In this document: piece by piece, positions 28,316 through 42,725 of the stretch
Layout: each line of letters begins with the position of its first letter
Position numbering within the stretch: position 1 is the first letter of the stretch
From: Brevibacillus formosus
Lineage (GTDB): Bacteria > Bacillota > Bacilli > Brevibacillales > Brevibacillaceae
NCBI RefSeq assembly: GCF_003013405.1
Contig: NZ_PXZL01000005.1
Span: 1 to 63,777, forward strand
DNA length: 63,777 nt
Direction: 5' to 3'
Notes under the pieces: generated by a model
The model's input: the letters and a program-made list of their open reading frames with translations, nothing else
What the model was told of the DNA's origin: nothing
Databases searched by the model: none
Program-made: the position numbers and the translations under genes

Positions 28316-28343
28316 GGTTGCAAGATAAAGCTGTAACCTGTAA

Positions 28344-30422
28344 TTATTCGCCTTTAGATTTCTTGATGATCTCTTCAGCGATAAATTTAGGTACTTCTTC
28401 GTAGTGGTCGATCACCATGGAGTAAACGCCACGGCCTTGAGTACGGGAACGCAGAACTGTGGAGTATCCGAACATCTCGGACAGTGGTACCATTGCACGG
28501 ATTACTTGTGCATTTGCACGAGCTTCCATACCTTCGATACGACCGCGGCGGGAGTTCAGGTCACCCATTACGTCGCCCATGTACTCTTCAGGCATTGTAA
28601 CTTCTACTTTCATGATTGGCTCGAGCAGTACAGCGCCACATTTTTTCGCAGCTTCCTTCAATGCGAGGGAACCTGCTACTTTAAATGCCATCTCGGAGGA
28701 GTCGACATCATGGTAGCTACCGTCTACGATAGTAGCTTTGATATCAACCAGCGGGAAGCCGGCGATAACACCATTTTTCATCGATTCTTCGATACCCGCT
28801 TGAACAGCAGGGATGTATTCGCGTGGTACTACACCACCAACGATTTTGTTTTCGAATTGGAAGCCTTGACCCGGCTCGAGAGGAGCAAACTCCACCCAAA
28901 CGTGACCGTATTGACCACGACCACCGGACTGACGAACGAATTTACCTTCCACTTTAGCTGCGTTACGGAATGTTTCACGGTAAGCAACCTGTGGAGCACC
29001 TACGTTCGACTCAACTTTAAATTCGCGTTTCAGACGGTCAACGATGATCTCCAGGTGAAGCTCACCCATACCGGAGATGATAGTTTGACCTGTTTCTTCA
29101 TCTGTGCGAGTTCTGAACGTTGGATCCTCTTCAGCCAGCTTGGACAGGCCGATACCCATCTTATCTTGGTCTGCTTTGGATTTTGGTTCGATCGCAACAG
29201 AGATAACTGGCTCTGGGAATTCCATAGACTCGAGGATTACAGGAGCCTTTTCATCACACAGAGTATCACCAGTTGTTGTATCTTTCAAACCTACAGCAGC
29301 AGCAATGTCACCGGAGTAAACCGTTTGGATCTCTTCACGGTGGTTTGCGTGCATTTGCAGGATACGGCCTACGCGCTCGCGCTTACCTTTAGTAGAGTTG
29401 AGTACGTAAGAACCGGAGTTCAGTACACCGGAGTATACACGGAAGAATGTCAGACGGCCTACATAAGGGTCAGTCATGATCTTGAACGCAAGAGCAGAGA
29501 ACGGACCGTTATCGTCAGCTGGACGATCTACTTCTTCATCAGTATCTGGCAGTGTACCTTTGATTGCAGGGATATCTACCGGAGACGGCAGGTAAGCTAC
29601 AACGTTGTCCAGCATAGGCTGAACACCTTTGTTACGGTAAGAAGAACCGCACATTACCGGCGTCAGTTTGCACTCGATAGTACCCTTACGCAGAGCTGCA
29701 CGGATTTCTTCGTTGGTCAGCTCTTCGCCTTCCAAGTACTTCATCATGAGCTCTTCGTCTTGTTCTGCAGCTGCTTCAACCATAGCCATGCGAAGTTCTT
29801 CGCAACGTGCCAAAATGTCAGCAGGAATTTCAGCGGAGTCAGAAGTTTTACCCAAGTCATCAGTATATACGATTGCCTTCATTTCAATCAGGTCAACCAT
29901 ACCTTTGAATTGATCTTCTGCACCGATTGGATATTGGATCGCTACTGGATTTGCACCCAGGCGAGATTTGATCTGGCCCAAGCACATATCGAAGTTAGCA
30001 CCCAAGATATCCATTTTGTTAATGTAGCACATGCGCGGTACGCCATAGCGGTCAGCTTGGCGCCATACTGTTTCGGTTTGCGGCTCAACGCCACCTTTTG
30101 CGTCAAAAACGGTTACAGCACCGTCAAGAACGCGCAGGGAGCGCTCAACTTCTACAGTGAAGTCTACGTGGCCTGGTGTATCAATGATGTTGATACGATG
30201 TCCAGCCCATTGAGCAGTAGTAGCAGCCGAAGTAATGGTAATACCGCGCTCTTGCTCTTGTTCCATCCAGTCCATGGTAGCTGCACCTTCGTGCACCTCA
30301 CCAATTTTGTGAACACGACCAGTGTAGAACAGAATACGCTCAGTAGTCGTCGTCTTACCAGCATCGATGTGAGCCATGATACCGATATTACGCGTATTCG
30401 GCAAAGAGAACTCGCGAGCCAT
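28344..30422 (-). CDS. fusA: Elongation factor G
   Basis: 692 residues from the ATG at 30422 ([20 protein letters not shown]). GGAAGGAG precedes it; the frame extends 22 codons upstream without need. GTPase motifs [17 protein letters not shown] and NKMD are present; domain IV ends normally. EF-G drives translocation and, with RRF, recycling. It lies between rpsG and tuf in the str operon. A 673-codon antisense frame opposite it is a shadow. Confidence 0.98.
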   Translation of the reverse strand: MAREFSLPNTRNIGIMAHIDAGKTTTTERILFYTGRVHKIGEVHEGAATMDWMEQEQERGITITSAATTAQWAGHRINIIDTPGHVDFTVEVERSLRVLDGAVTVFDAKGGVEPQTETVWRQADRYGVPRMCYINKMDILGANFDMCLGQIKSRLGANPVAIQYPIGAEDQFKGMVDLIEMKAIVYTDDLGKTSDSAEIPADILARCEELRMAMVEAAAEQDEELMMKYLEGEELTNEEIRAALRKGTIECKLTPVMCGSSYRNKGVQPMLDNVVAYLPSPVDIPAIKGTLPDTDEEVDRPADDNGPFSALAFKIMTDPYVGRLTFFRVYSGVLNSGSYVLNSTKGKRERVGRILQMHANHREEIQTVYSGDIAAAVGLKDTTTGDTLCDEKAPVILESMEFPEPVISVAIEPKSKADQDKMGIGLSKLAEEDPTFRTRTDEETGQTIISGMGELHLEIIVDRLKREFKVESNVGAPQVAYRETFRNAAKVEGKFVRQSGGRGQYGHVWVEFAPLEPGQGFQFENKIVGGVVPREYIPAVQAGIEESMKNGVIAGFPLVDIKATIVDGSYHDVDSSEMAFKVAGSLALKEAAKKCGAVLLEPIMKVEVTMPEEYMGDVMGDLNSRRGRIEGMEARANAQVIRAMVPLSEMFGYSTVLRSRTQGRGVYSMVIDHYEEVPKFIAEEIIKKSKGE

Positions 30423-30491
30423 TAGGTATGCTCCTTCCATACTCGAGTTTGAGAATAAACGGGTATCCAATACGGACACCCGATTCAATTC

Positions 30492-30962
30492 CTACCAGCG
30501 ATAGTGAGCAAACGCTTTGTTCGCTTCAGCCATCTTGTGCGTGTCTTCACGCTTTTTAACTGCTGCACCGGTGTTGTTAGCAGCGTCCATGATCTCGTTA
30601 GCCAAACGTTGTTCCATGGTTTTCTCTCCACGGTTACGGGAGTAGTTAACCATCCAACGCAGTCCAAGAGTGGTACGGCGCTCCGGTTTTACTTCGATTG
30701 GTACTTGGTAGTTAGCACCACCTACACGGCGAGCTTTAACTTCCAGTACTGGCATTACGTTTTTCAGTGCTTCTTCAAACACTTCCATCGGGTTGCGACC
30801 AGTGCGCTCCTGAATGATGTTAAATGCGTTGTAGAGAATATTTTGCGCTACACCGCGTTTACCATCCAACATCAGGCGGTTAATCAAACGAGTAACCAGC
30901 TTGCTGTTGTAAATTGGATCAGGCAACACGTCACGACGGGTTACAGGACCTTTACGAGGCAT
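30492..30962 (-). CDS. rpsG: 30S ribosomal protein S7
   Basis: Complete 156-residue S7 ([40 protein letters not shown]). It nucleates the 30S head and lies near the E site. It lies between rpsL and fusA with GGAGGG before the ATG. Confidence 0.98.
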   Translation of the reverse strand: MPRKGPVTRRDVLPDPIYNSKLVTRLINRLMLDGKRGVAQNILYNAFNIIQERTGRNPMEVFEEALKNVMPVLEVKARRVGGANYQVPIEVKPERRTTLGLRWMVNYSRNRGEKTMEQRLANEIMDAANNTGAAVKKREDTHKMAEANKAFAHYRW

Positions 30963-31018
30963 CGTATTCCCTCCTTCTTTTCGTTATAAATTCACGCCAC
31001 TTCACAGGCGCTTTTTTA

Positions 31019-31453
31019 TTACTTCTTCGCTGCTGCTTGACCTGGCTTCGGACGCTTAGTACCGTACTTGGAACGACCTTGTTTACGGTTGTTCACACCA
31101 GCAGTGTCAAGAGCACCACGAACGATATGGTAGCGTACCCCTGGCAAGTCTTTTACACGACCGCCGCGCACCAGCACGACGCTATGCTCTTGCAGGTTGT
31201 GGCCAATACCACCGATGTAAGCTGTTACCTCGATTCCGTTTGTCAAACGCACACGAGCGTATTTACGCAACGCGGAGTTCGGTTTTTTCGGAGTCATGGT
31301 ACCTACACGAGTGCAAACACCACGTTTTTGAGGAGAGCTTTGGTTGGTTTGGCTTTTCTTGAAGCTGTTGTACCCCTTTTGAAGAGCTGGGGACTTAGAC
31401 TTCACAACCTTATCCTCGCGACCTTTACGCACCAATTGGTTAATTGTAGGCAT
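31019..31453 (-). CDS. rpsL: 30S ribosomal protein S12
   Basis: 144 residues from the ATG at 31453 ([20 protein letters not shown]). The decoding-site segment [11 protein letters not shown] is wild-type (Lys56), so no streptomycin-resistance change is seen. [20 protein letters not shown] is normal. The C-terminal tail ([11 protein letters not shown]) is about six residues longer than in B. subtilis. GGGAGG precedes the ATG. It follows rplGB in the str operon. Confidence 0.97.
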   Translation of the reverse strand: MPTINQLVRKGREDKVVKSKSPALQKGYNSFKKSQTNQSSPQKRGVCTRVGTMTPKKPNSALRKYARVRLTNGIEVTAYIGGIGHNLQEHSVVLVRGGRVKDLPGVRYHIVRGALDTAGVNNRKQGRSKYGTKRPKPGQAAAKK

Positions 31454-31575
31454 GATGTTACCTCCCTTCTTAATACCCAATCTTCAAGACCACAGATCCA
31501 GGTGAGTCATTTTTAGGTCAAATAGAAAGTCCTTGTCCAGTATTACGCAACGTGTAACTACAGACAAAAACATCG

Positions 31576-31830
31576 TTAACCACTCTTTTTAATCGCAGCA
31601 GTAGCTGCTCCCACTTCAATTCCGCACGCTTTGCCTAGACGGCGCATGGAATCTACATGGATGACTGGAACACCCTTCTCTTTGCAAAGGAGCTCGACTT
31701 TTTGGGTCAAACGTTTATCCGCATCAAGAGCGATATACACTGCTTCTACCTGTTGGTTTTCCACAGCTTTGATCGTCTGTTTGATACCGATCGTCAAGTC
31801 CTTGGCCCGCTCTACTTTTTCATAAGACAT
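31576..31830 (-). CDS. rplGB: L7Ae-family ribosomal protein (YbxF / RplGB)
   Basis: 84 residues from the ATG at 31830 (MSYEKVERAKDLTIGIKQTI). It ends in RRLGKACGIEVGAATAAIKK, the conserved kink-turn binding region of the L7Ae/L30e family. B. subtilis YbxF binds K-turn RNA and associates with ribosomes in early log phase. GGAGG lies 11 nt upstream. It is the first gene of the str operon, between rpoC and rpsL, exactly as in Bacillus. Confidence 0.93.
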   Translation of the reverse strand: MSYEKVERAKDLTIGIKQTIKAVENQQVEAVYIALDADKRLTQKVELLCKEKGVPVIHVDSMRRLGKACGIEVGAATAAIKKSG

Positions 31831-31874
31831 GATTCTCATATCCTCCAAAGTACAGATGTCAGGCACACTTGAAT

Positions 31875-31903
31875 ATAATATCAGGTGGGCTAGTTGTTGT
31901 CAA
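31875..31903 (-). promoter_or_regulatory. Strong promoter of the str operon
   Basis: Minus strand TTGACA (31898-31903), 17-nt spacer, TATTAT (31875-31880), one mismatch from consensus. It lies between the rpoC terminator and rplGB. Confidence 0.85.
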
Positions 31904-31929
31904 CGCCCTTTTGATATTTTTTATTTTAG

Positions 31930-31963
31930 AAAAGCGCCCACCGATCGGTGATGGGCGCTTTTC
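31930..31963 (-). terminator. Terminator of rpoBC
   Basis: AAGCGCCCATCACC-GATC-GGTGGGCGCTT then TTCT on the minus strand, 7 nt after the rpoC stop. The T run is short but the stem is strong. Confidence 0.85.
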
Positions 31964-31969
31964 CCGCCA

Positions 31970-35596
<3,627 letters not shown>

Positions 35597-35625
35597 AGGG
35601 CGTTACCTCCCTTGGTACCGGAATC

Positions 35626-38600
35626 TTACTCGTCGTTCAAGCTTCCGCCTTCGAGAACGAGGTTCAGTTTTTCACCGTTGCCTTCATCCTCGTCTTCCAT
35701 TTCACGCATTTCAATCTCCTGCTCGTCTCCGGACAGAATCTTCACGTCCATACCCAAGCTCTGGAGTTCCTTGATCAATACCTTGAAGGACTCTGGAACA
35801 CCTGGTTCTGGAACGTTTTCGCCCTTAACGATCGCTTCGTACGTTTTCACGCGGCCCACGACGTCATCGGACTTGACAGTGAGAATTTCTTGCAAGGTGT
35901 AGGCAGCACCATATGCCTCCAATGCCCAAACCTCCATCTCCCCGAAACGCTGTCCACCGAATTGAGCTTTACCACCCAATGGCTGCTGCGTAACAAGAGA
36001 GTAAGGACCAGTAGAACGAGCATGGATTTTGTCGTCAACCAAGTGAGCCAGTTTCAGCATGTATACGCAACCTACCGTTACACGGCGGTCAAACGGTTCA
36101 CCTGTACGACCATCAAACAAGATCGTTTTTCCGTCACGATCCAGACCTGCTTCTTCCAACGTTTCGAATACTTCTGCCTGACGTGCACCGTCGAATACCG
36201 GCGTTGCTACGTGGATACCCAGAAGCTTCGCTGCCATACCCAAGTGAGTCTCCAATACCTGACCGATGTTCATACGCGAAGGTACGCCCAACGGGTTGAG
36301 TACGATCTCTACTGGAGAGCCATCTGGCAGGAACGGCATATCTTCTTCCGCCATGATGCGGGCGATAACCCCTTTGTTACCATGTCGGCCGGCCATTTTG
36401 TCACCCACGGAGATTTTCCGTTTTTGGGCGATGTAAACGCGAACGAGTTGGTTTACGCCTGGTGGCAATTCGTCGCCATTCTCGCGCGTAAATACTTTTA
36501 CGTCTACGATGATACCGGAACCACCATGCGGTACGCGCAGGGAAGTATCACGAACTTCTCGAGCTTTTTCACCGAAGATAGCATGCAGGAGGCGTTCTTC
36601 TGCTGTCAGCTCAGTAACCCCTTTAGGTGTAACCTTACCTACGAGAATGTCGCCGTCCTGAATCTCCGCACCAACACGGATAATACCGCGTTCGTCCAGG
36701 TTTTTCAGAGCATCTTCCCCAACGTTTGGAATATCGCGAGTGATTTCCTCTGGACCCAGCTTGGTGTCGCGAGCTTCGGACTCGTATTCTTCAATATGGA
36801 TAGACGTATACACGTCATCTTTTACAAGTTTTTCACTCAGAAGAATCGCGTCTTCGTAGTTGTATCCTTCCCACGTCATAAACGCAACGATTACGTTACG
36901 ACCGAGAGCCAATTCACCTTTTTCAGTGGATGGGCCGTCCCCAATGATATCGCCTTTTTCAATCCAGTCTCCAGTGCTAACGATTGGACGCTGGTTGATG
37001 CAGGTACCTTGGTTGGAACGAATAAACTTGTGCATTTTGTATTTATCGAGATCGCCGGCAACTTTTCTGCCGTCGATTTCTTGGTAACGACGAATCCAGA
37101 TTTCGCGAGCCGTTACGCGCTCTACTTGACCCGGATGCTTGGCAACGATCGCCACGCCGGAGTCTTGCGCTGCTTTATGCTCCATACCTGTACCGACAAA
37201 CGGTGCTTGTGGAATCAAAAGCGGAACGGCCTGCCGCTGCATGTTTGAACCCATCAGTGCGCGGTTGGCGTCATCGTTCTCGAGGAACGGAATCAGCGCT
37301 GTCGCTACGGATACAACCTGCTTCGGCGACACGTCCATGAAGTCTACCTTGTCGCGAGGTACGCTCAAGATCTCACCTTTACGACGGCAGATTACCATGT
37401 CGTTTACGAAACGGCCATCTTCATCAAGTGGCTGATTCGCCTGTGCCACGTTGAACACGTCTTCCTCATCAGCAGTCAAATAGCTGATATCAGTCAACAC
37501 GAAACCTGTTTCCGGATCTACTTTACGACGAGGCGTTTCAATAAATCCGTAATCGTTAATGCGTGCAAAGGACGACAGGGAGTTGATCAAACCAATGTTT
37601 GGTCCCTCTGGCGTCTCAATTGGACACATACGACCGTAGTGAGAATGGTGAACGTCGCGCACTTCGAAGCCCGCGCGCTCACGCGTCAAACCACCAGGTC
37701 CGAGTGCGGACAGACGGCGTTTGTGCGTCAGCTCAGCCAATGGGTTTGTTTGATCCATGAACTGGGACAGCTGCGAGCTACCAAAGAACTCCTTCAGTGA
37801 TGCAATCACTGGACGGATGTTAATGAGAGCTTGCGGTGTGATTTGGTTTTGATCCTGGATGGACATGCGCTCACGAACCACACGCTCCATACGGGACAAA
37901 CCGATACGGAACTGGTTCTGCAGAAGCTCACCCACGGAACGCAGACGACGGTTACCCAAGTGGTCGATATCATCTGTGGAACCTACACCGTGCAAGAGGT
38001 TCATGAAATAGTTGATCGCCGATACGATATCCGACGGCGTAATATGTTTGAAGGACTTATCTACATTTCCGTTTCCGATTACTTTGATGATCTTGCCATC
38101 CTCAATCGGAGAGAAAATATTGATAGATTGCAAATGAATCGCTTCATCTTCCAACACACCGCCATGCGTGCGAACATCGATAAAGCCGACATTGCCTTCC
38201 AGCGCTGGCAAGATGCGATCCAGGACACGACGGTCAATCATTTGACCTGCTTCGGCAAAAATTTCACCCGTTGTCGTATCGATTAGCGTCTCAGCCAAAC
38301 GTTGGTTGTACAGACGGTTTTTCAAATGAAGCTTTTTGTTCATTTTGTAACGACCAACAGAAGCCAAATCATAGCGCTTAGGGTCGAAGAAACGAGAGAT
38401 CAAGAGGCTCTTCGCATTTTCGACTGTTGGTGGCTCACCCGGACGAAGACGCTCGTAGATTTCAATGAGCGCTTTTTCCGTAGAATCGGTATTGTCTTTT
38501 TCCAGCGTGTTCTTGATGTATTCATCTTCACCCAGCAAGTTGAGAATCTCGATGTCGGAACCAAAGCCCAACGCACGCAAAAGAACCGTTACCGGGATTT

Positions 38601-39165
38601 TTCGCGTACGGTCGATGCGGACATAAATAACGTCCTTCGCATCGGTCTCCAGCTCCAGCCAAGCACCCCGGTTCGGGATTACTGTAGCTGTAAACGTCTG
38701 CTTGCCGTTTTTGTCCACTTTGGTGTTGTAATATACACTGGGGGAACGAACAAGCTGGCTGACAATAACGCGCTCAGCACCATTAATAATGAAGGTTCCC
38801 GTTTCGGTCATGAGCGGGAAGTCCCCCATGAATACTTCTTGTTCCTTCACTTCTCCCGTCTCTTTGTTCAACAAACGTACCTTCACACGCAGAGGCGCCG
38901 CATAGGTGACGTCACGTTCTTTCGACTCGTCAACATCGTACTTCGGCTCTCCCAAGCTGTAGTCGATAAACTCCAGCACGAGATTACCTGTGAAGTCCTG
39001 GATTGGCGAAATGTCTTGGAACATCTCACGGAGCCCCTCATCAAGGAACCATTGGTAGGACTTTTGTTGAATCTCGATGAGATTTGGAAGGCCCAGCACT
39101 TCGTTAATACGTGAATACGTACGACGCTGGCGGTGTCGGCCACTTTGAATCACTTTACCTGCCAA
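35626..39165 (-). CDS. rpoB: RNA polymerase beta subunit
   Basis: 1179 residues from the TTG at 39165 ([20 protein letters not shown]). I prefer the TTG over a GTG three codons upstream: GAGGGG lies 8 nt before the TTG but touches the GTG, and B. subtilis RpoB also starts with TTG at the equivalent residue. The rifampicin region [32 protein letters not shown] is wild-type, so no resistance mutation is seen. Conserved [19 protein letters not shown] lies near the C terminus. It has a long leader with a terminator-like element. Confidence 0.97.
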   Translation of the reverse strand: MAGKVIQSGRHRQRRTYSRINEVLGLPNLIEIQQKSYQWFLDEGLREMFQDISPIQDFTGNLVLEFIDYSLGEPKYDVDESKERDVTYAAPLRVKVRLLNKETGEVKEQEVFMGDFPLMTETGTFIINGAERVIVSQLVRSPSVYYNTKVDKNGKQTFTATVIPNRGAWLELETDAKDVIYVRIDRTRKIPVTVLLRALGFGSDIEILNLLGEDEYIKNTLEKDNTDSTEKALIEIYERLRPGEPPTVENAKSLLISRFFDPKRYDLASVGRYKMNKKLHLKNRLYNQRLAETLIDTTTGEIFAEAGQMIDRRVLDRILPALEGNVGFIDVRTHGGVLEDEAIHLQSINIFSPIEDGKIIKVIGNGNVDKSFKHITPSDIVSAINYFMNLLHGVGSTDDIDHLGNRRLRSVGELLQNQFRIGLSRMERVVRERMSIQDQNQITPQALINIRPVIASLKEFFGSSQLSQFMDQTNPLAELTHKRRLSALGPGGLTRERAGFEVRDVHHSHYGRMCPIETPEGPNIGLINSLSSFARINDYGFIETPRRKVDPETGFVLTDISYLTADEEDVFNVAQANQPLDEDGRFVNDMVICRRKGEILSVPRDKVDFMDVSPKQVVSVATALIPFLENDDANRALMGSNMQRQAVPLLIPQAPFVGTGMEHKAAQDSGVAIVAKHPGQVERVTAREIWIRRYQEIDGRKVAGDLDKYKMHKFIRSNQGTCINQRPIVSTGDWIEKGDIIGDGPSTEKGELALGRNVIVAFMTWEGYNYEDAILLSEKLVKDDVYTSIHIEEYESEARDTKLGPEEITRDIPNVGEDALKNLDERGIIRVGAEIQDGDILVGKVTPKGVTELTAEERLLHAIFGEKAREVRDTSLRVPHGGSGIIVDVKVFTRENGDELPPGVNQLVRVYIAQKRKISVGDKMAGRHGNKGVIARIMAEEDMPFLPDGSPVEIVLNPLGVPSRMNIGQVLETHLGMAAKLLGIHVATPVFDGARQAEVFETLEEAGLDRDGKTILFDGRTGEPFDRRVTVGCVYMLKLAHLVDDKIHARSTGPYSLVTQQPLGGKAQFGGQRFGEMEVWALEAYGAAYTLQEILTVKSDDVVGRVKTYEAIVKGENVPEPGVPESFKVLIKELQSLGMDVKILSGDEQEIEMREMEDEDEGNGEKLNLVLEGGSLNDE

Positions 39166-39417
39166 CTTATTCACCCCTCAGGTTGTGTTTTCACACATAG
39201 AAACTCGGCATTCGGCAACTTCTTTCAGTCGCATTCGAATGCCTAAAAATAAAAATGGGTTAAAGCAGCTTCAACCATTTTTAACCCAGAGAAACTCTAT
39301 TTTAAAAGAATTCCCATGTTTTCACGCAAACATTCCTATCTCAGGAAAAAAGTAGAAACGCTTGACGGACAGGGAATTGCTGAAAAATAGACATTTATCC
39401 CATATTGACATTTTATA
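39166..39417 (-). promoter_or_regulatory. Leader of rpoBC with several hairpins
   Basis: About 245 nt lie between the rpoB promoter and start codon. In transcript order: AGAG-TTT-CTCT, a terminator-like hairpin (listed separately), a stem GGCATTCG/CGAATGCC (39207-39243), and a small TGTG-TGAAAA-CACA stem just before the ribosome binding site. No open frame with a ribosome binding site is visible. Confidence 0.6.
39245..39288 (-). terminator. Intrinsic terminator-like attenuator inside the rpoB leader
   Basis: Minus strand TGGGTTAAA (39280-39288) and TTTAACCCA (39256-39264) form a perfect 9-bp stem followed by TTTTTATTTTT. Because it lies downstream of the rpoB promoter (39418-39446), it would end rpoBC transcripts rather than upstream ones, unless read through. 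Confidence 0.7.
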
Positions 39418-39446
39418 ATGCTACCACATTCAATTATTCACGTCAA
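39418..39446 (-). promoter_or_regulatory. Promoter of rpoBC
   Basis: TTGACG (39441-39446), 17 nt, TAGCAT (39418-39423) on the minus strand, just after the rsmC-like gene. Confidence 0.65.
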
Positions 39447-39477
39447 GAAAACTTTTCTAATGATTTCTTCTTGCTTA

Positions 39478-40074
39478 TTATTTGATTGCCCTGAATATGT
39501 GATAGCCTTTTTCCCGATCTACCTCTATTACTTCACGGTACGTTTCCTGCAGCTTCTTTAATGCGGATGGGGCGCCTTGCTTCTTCTGAATGACAACCCA
39601 CATTTCTCCGCCTTCTACTAAAAGGTCGTAACCCTCTACAAAAATGCGATGAACGATTTCCTTACCCGCACGAATCGGCGGATTGGTCAGAATGACATCA
39701 AACTGCTCGCCTTGCACGCCGCTGTAAACATCACTCACTCGAACCTCAACATTTTTTATTCCATTTGCTTCTGCATTACGACGAGCCAGGTTAACCGCAC
39801 GCTCGTTCACGTCGATCATCGTCACCCGACCATGATCAGCAAGCTTGGCAGCCGTCAATCCCATCGGACCATACCCACATCCCACATCGAGCACACGCGC
39901 ATGATTGTCGATTTCCATGTTCTCGATGAGCAATACACTTCCAAAGTCAATCCGGTCTCGGGAAAAAACGCCAGCATCCGTTATGAAACGAAATTCATTA
40001 CCACGGAGTTTGAACGTAAATTGCTGTTCATCATGTGCAGCGCCCGGTTGATTGGTATAGTAATGGTCTGCCAC
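39478..40074 (-). CDS. Class I SAM-dependent methyltransferase, RsmC/YbxB-like
   Basis: Protein of 198 residues from the GTG at 40074. SAM-binding motif I VLDVGCGYGPMGL and the catalytic NPPI motif (TNPPIRAGKEI) of N-methyltransferases acting on RNA guanine are present. It corresponds in position and length to B. subtilis YbxB, between rplL and rpoB. RsmC in E. coli methylates G1207 of 16S rRNA; the exact target here is inferred. The GTG has GGAAGGGTG 8 nt upstream; an ATG at 40095 is in frame but that site would lie inside the coding region. Confidence 0.88.
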   Translation of the reverse strand: MADHYYTNQPGAAHDEQQFTFKLRGNEFRFITDAGVFSRDRIDFGSVLLIENMEIDNHARVLDVGCGYGPMGLTAAKLADHGRVTMIDVNERAVNLARRNAEANGIKNVEVRVSDVYSGVQGEQFDVILTNPPIRAGKEIVHRIFVEGYDLLVEGGEMWVVIQKKQGAPSALKKLQETYREVIEVDREKGYHIFRAIK

Positions 40075-40133
40075 GTGTGATTCACCCTTCCTCATCGTTT
40101 AAATAAACCTTTATCACCAAAAGTTTATAGAAA

Positions 40134-40160
40134 ATCCCCCTGCCGCAGGCAAGGGGATAT
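40134..40160 (-). terminator. Terminator after rplJ-rplL
   Basis: ATCCCCTTGCC-TGCG-GCAGGGGGAT then TTTCT on the minus strand, 17 nt after the rplL stop. It probably lowers transcription into the methyltransferase gene. Confidence 0.88.
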
Positions 40161-40176
40161 CCTAAAGGAAGCTAAC

Positions 40177-40539
40177 TTACTTTACTTCTACTTGAGCGCC
40201 AGCTTCTTCGAGTTTTGCTTTGAGGGATTCTGCTTCGTCTTTGGAAACGCCCTCTTTGAGTGTTTTTGGAGCGTTGTCTACCAGGTCTTTTGCTTCTTTC
40301 AGACCCAAGCCAGTCAGCTCGCGAACAACTTTGATTACGTTGATTTTGGAAGCGCCGCCGCTTACCAGGTTTACAGTGAATTCAGTTTGCTCAGCAGCAG
40401 CTTCTGCTCCGCCACCAGCAACTACAGCTACAGGAGCAGCAGCAGTTACGCCGAATTCTTCTTCGATTGCTTTTACCAGATCGTTCAGTTCGAGAACGGA
40501 CATGCCTTTAATGGCTTCCAAGATTTGCTCTTTAGACAT
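40177..40539 (-). CDS. rplL: 50S ribosomal protein L7/L12
   Basis: 120 residues from the ATG at 40539 ([20 protein letters not shown]). N-terminal dimerisation helices, an Ala-rich hinge (about 35-50), and the C-terminal domain ([20 protein letters not shown]) that recruits translational GTPases. GGAGG lies upstream. It follows rplJ in the L10 operon. Confidence 0.98.
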   Translation of the reverse strand: MSKEQILEAIKGMSVLELNDLVKAIEEEFGVTAAAPVAVVAGGGAEAAAEQTEFTVNLVSGGASKINVIKVVRELTGLGLKEAKDLVDNAPKTLKEGVSKDEAESLKAKLEEAGAQVEVK

Positions 40540-40594
40540 TTGTAAATCCTCCATTCAAGGAATATTATTTGTGAAGCATTAGCCGATCAGACGA

Positions 40595-41110
40595 TTAAGC
40601 GCCTTGACCTTCTTTTTGTTCTGCCACTGCTTTGACTGCCAGTGCAACGTTGCGCATTGGAGCTTGCAGGACGGAGAGAAGCATGGACAAGAGACCTTCG
40701 CGGTTTGGCAGGGAAGCCAGAGCTTTAATTTGCTCAGCATCAACTACTTTACCCTCGATAACGCCACCCTTGATTTCCAGCTTGTCGTTTTTCTTAGCGA
40801 ATTCAGCGATAACTTTCGCTGGAGCGATGATATCGTCTTTGGAGAACGCCAGAGCGTTTGGTCCAGTCAGATATTGATCCAGTTCAGTCAGGCTTTCCTT
40901 CTCAGTAGCCAGACGAGTCAGGGAGTTTTTCAACACCTGGAACTCAACACCAGCTTCACGCAATTGCTTACGAAGCTCAGTTACTTGTGCTACTGTCAGA
41001 CCGCGGTAGTCAGCTACCACTGTAGTTTGGCTTTCGCGAAGCTTAGTTGCGATTTCGTTGATCGCTTGTACCTTTTCTTCACGAATAACGGTTGGACGAA
41101 TTTCTGCCAT
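40595..41110 (-). CDS. rplJ: 50S ribosomal protein L10
   Basis: Complete 171-residue L10. It begins [20 protein letters not shown] and carries [20 protein letters not shown]. The C-terminal helix binds L12 dimers to form the stalk. It is preceded by an L10 leader, through which L10(L12) complexes control the operon in Bacilli. Confidence 0.98.
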   Translation of the reverse strand: MAEIRPTVIREEKVQAINEIATKLRESQTTVVADYRGLTVAQVTELRKQLREAGVEFQVLKNSLTRLATEKESLTELDQYLTGPNALAFSKDDIIAPAKVIAEFAKKNDKLEIKGGVIEGKVVDAEQIKALASLPNREGLLSMLLSVLQAPMRNVALAVKAVAEQKEGQGA

Positions 41111-41305
41111 TGTTTACACCTCCCGTGCTCTAATCCTAGAAAATGAAGAATGCCCTCGCAGACTCACGAGGGCATAATGCTATATCGTCAAAGGAAAACA
41201 GCGTTTCCTCATTCGTACATTACACGCCTCGGAGGGATATTAAGCGTTACTCTCACAAGCACCGCACCTTCTGTCTACGGCATATTCTTTTCATCAACAG
41301 GGACT
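41111..41305 (-). promoter_or_regulatory. L10 leader RNA (autoregulatory), with terminator
   Basis: The leader between the promoter and rplJ is about 190 nt. It contains GCCGTAGACAGAAGGTGC, which I recall as the conserved core of Bacillales L10 leaders. A terminator hairpin TGCCCTCG-8 nt-CGAGGGCA followed by TTCTTCATTTTC lies at 41143-41174. Binding of L10(L12) is expected to promote termination, as in B. subtilis. Confidence 0.82.
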
Positions 41306-41334
41306 ATCTTAACAACTCCCACAAAGGAAGTCAA
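41306..41334 (-). promoter_or_regulatory. Promoter of rplJ-rplL
   Basis: TTGACT (41329-41334), 17 nt, TAAGAT (41306-41311) on the minus strand, immediately downstream of rplA. Confidence 0.8.
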
Positions 41335-41340
41335 GTGTCA

Positions 41341-42024
41341 TTATTTTACAGCTACGCGTACACCAGGGCCCATAGTGGAGCTCAGGGTTACGTTTTTCAT
41401 GTAAACACCTTTTGCAGCAGCTGGTTTCGCACGGTTCAGTGCTTCAGTCAGAGCAGCCAGGTTTTCTACCAGCTTGTCAGCATCGAAGGATGCTTTACCG
41501 ATAGGAGCGTGAATGTTACCCGCTTTGTCTACACGATACTCAATTTTACCTGCTTTGATTTCGTTAACCGCTTTAGTTACATCGAAAGTAACTGTACCGG
41601 TCTTAGGGTTTGGCATCAGGCCTTTTGGACCGAGTACACGACCCAATTTACCTACTTCACCCATCATATCAGGAGTAGCTACTACAACGTCAAAGTCGAA
41701 CCAGCCACCTTGGATTTTTGCGATCATGTCTGCATCGCCTACGAAGTCTGCACCAGCTGCTTCTGCATCTTTCGCTTTTTCGCCTTTTGCGAATACGAGA
41801 ACACGTTGTACTTTACCAGTACCATGTGGCAATACAACTGCGCCACGAATTTGTTGGTCAGCGCGCTTAGGATCTACGCCCAAACGGAAAGCTGCTTCAA
41901 CAGTTTCATCGAATTTAGCTGTAGCTGCTTTTTTAACCAGCTCAACGCCTTCAACTACTTCGTATACTTTGTTTTTATCAACGAGCTTTACAGCCTCTTG
42001 ATATTTCTTACCTTTTTTCGCCAT
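41341..42024 (-). CDS. rplA: 50S ribosomal protein L1
   Basis: 227 residues from the ATG at 42024 ([20 protein letters not shown]). GGGAG precedes it; the frame extends 28 codons upstream into the spacer without a site. Conserved [17 protein letters not shown] is intact. L1 forms the L1 stalk that moves E-site tRNA. It follows rplK; the rplJ promoter begins right after its stop. Confidence 0.97.
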   Translation of the reverse strand: MAKKGKKYQEAVKLVDKNKVYEVVEGVELVKKAATAKFDETVEAAFRLGVDPKRADQQIRGAVVLPHGTGKVQRVLVFAKGEKAKDAEAAGADFVGDADMIAKIQGGWFDFDVVVATPDMMGEVGKLGRVLGPKGLMPNPKTGTVTFDVTKAVNEIKAGKIEYRVDKAGNIHAPIGKASFDADKLVENLAALTEALNRAKPAAAKGVYMKNVTLSSTMGPGVRVAVK

Positions 42025-42113
42025 GATTAAATCTCCCTTCAATGTGGTCGTAGCGGTTGATCCTCCCACAGACAGGGGGGCACAACGTCTGTGCCCCCTT
42101 GCACTCAAGACAA

Positions 42114-42539
42114 TTAGTCTTCGATTACGATACCCATAGAACGAGCTGTACCTTCTACCATGCGCATAGCCGCTTCTACGGATGCAGCATTCAGGTCAGG
42201 ACGCTTCAGTTCTGCGATTTCACGAACTTTATCACGCTTCAGCGTAGCAACCTTTGTTTTGTTTGGTACGCCAGAACCGGACTCGATACCAGCAGCTTTC
42301 TTCAAAAGAACTGCAGCTGGAGGAGTTTTTGTGATAAAAGTGAAAGAACGGTCTTCAAACACGGTGATTTCCACCGGAATGATCATACCTACTTCGCTTT
42401 CAGTGCGAGCATTGAATTCTTTACAGAATCCCATGATGTTTACACCAGCTTGACCGAGAGCCGGACCTACTGGAGGTGCAGGATTCGCTTTACCTGCTGG
42501 GATTTGTAATTTAATTACGCGGATAACCTTCTTAGCCAC
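42114..42539 (-). CDS. rplK: 50S ribosomal protein L11
   Basis: 141 residues from a GTG at 42539 (read as [20 protein letters not shown]). AAGGAGGTG lies 7 nt upstream; length matches other Bacilli. Conserved [20 protein letters not shown] is present. L11 with 23S rRNA forms the GTPase-associated centre and the thiopeptide site, and is needed for RelA activation. Confidence 0.96.
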   Translation of the reverse strand: MAKKVIRVIKLQIPAGKANPAPPVGPALGQAGVNIMGFCKEFNARTESEVGMIIPVEITVFEDRSFTFITKTPPAAVLLKKAAGIESGSGVPNKTKVATLKRDKVREIAELKRPDLNAASVEAAMRMVEGTARSMGIVIED

Positions 42540-42688
42540 GTAACACACCTCCTTACTTCACATGTGGTTATTACGGGGGAATGCCCCCTCCCACCGTTTT
42601 TTGAAAGTCTCTATGTAAAAGACTTTCGATCTATAGTGAGAGTGCAAGAAACCCCAATTAGTGTTGTGGGATTGTTAAAACAAAATGA
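42540..42688 (-). promoter_or_regulatory. Structured leader of rplK-rplA
   Basis: About 145 nt between promoter and rplK. It has two clear hairpins: GAAAGTC/GACTTTC (42603-42609 with 42621-42627) and GGGGG-AATG-CCCCC (42575-42588). Neither has a T run. In other bacteria L1 represses this operon by binding its mRNA; this leader could be the site, but no L1-type motif was recognised. Confidence 0.45.
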
Positions 42689-42717
42689 AATGTACCACAT
42701 AGCGCGATACTTTTCAA
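42689..42717 (-). promoter_or_regulatory. Promoter of rplK-rplA
   Basis: TTGAAA (42712-42717), 17 nt, TACATT (42689-42694) on the minus strand, directly after nusG. Confidence 0.65.
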
Positions 42718-42725
42718 GTTGAATC

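Noticed and set aside
39404..39420. TTGACA and TATAAT on the plus strand near rpoB
   Set aside because: The spacing is only about 5 nt and no plus-strand gene follows.
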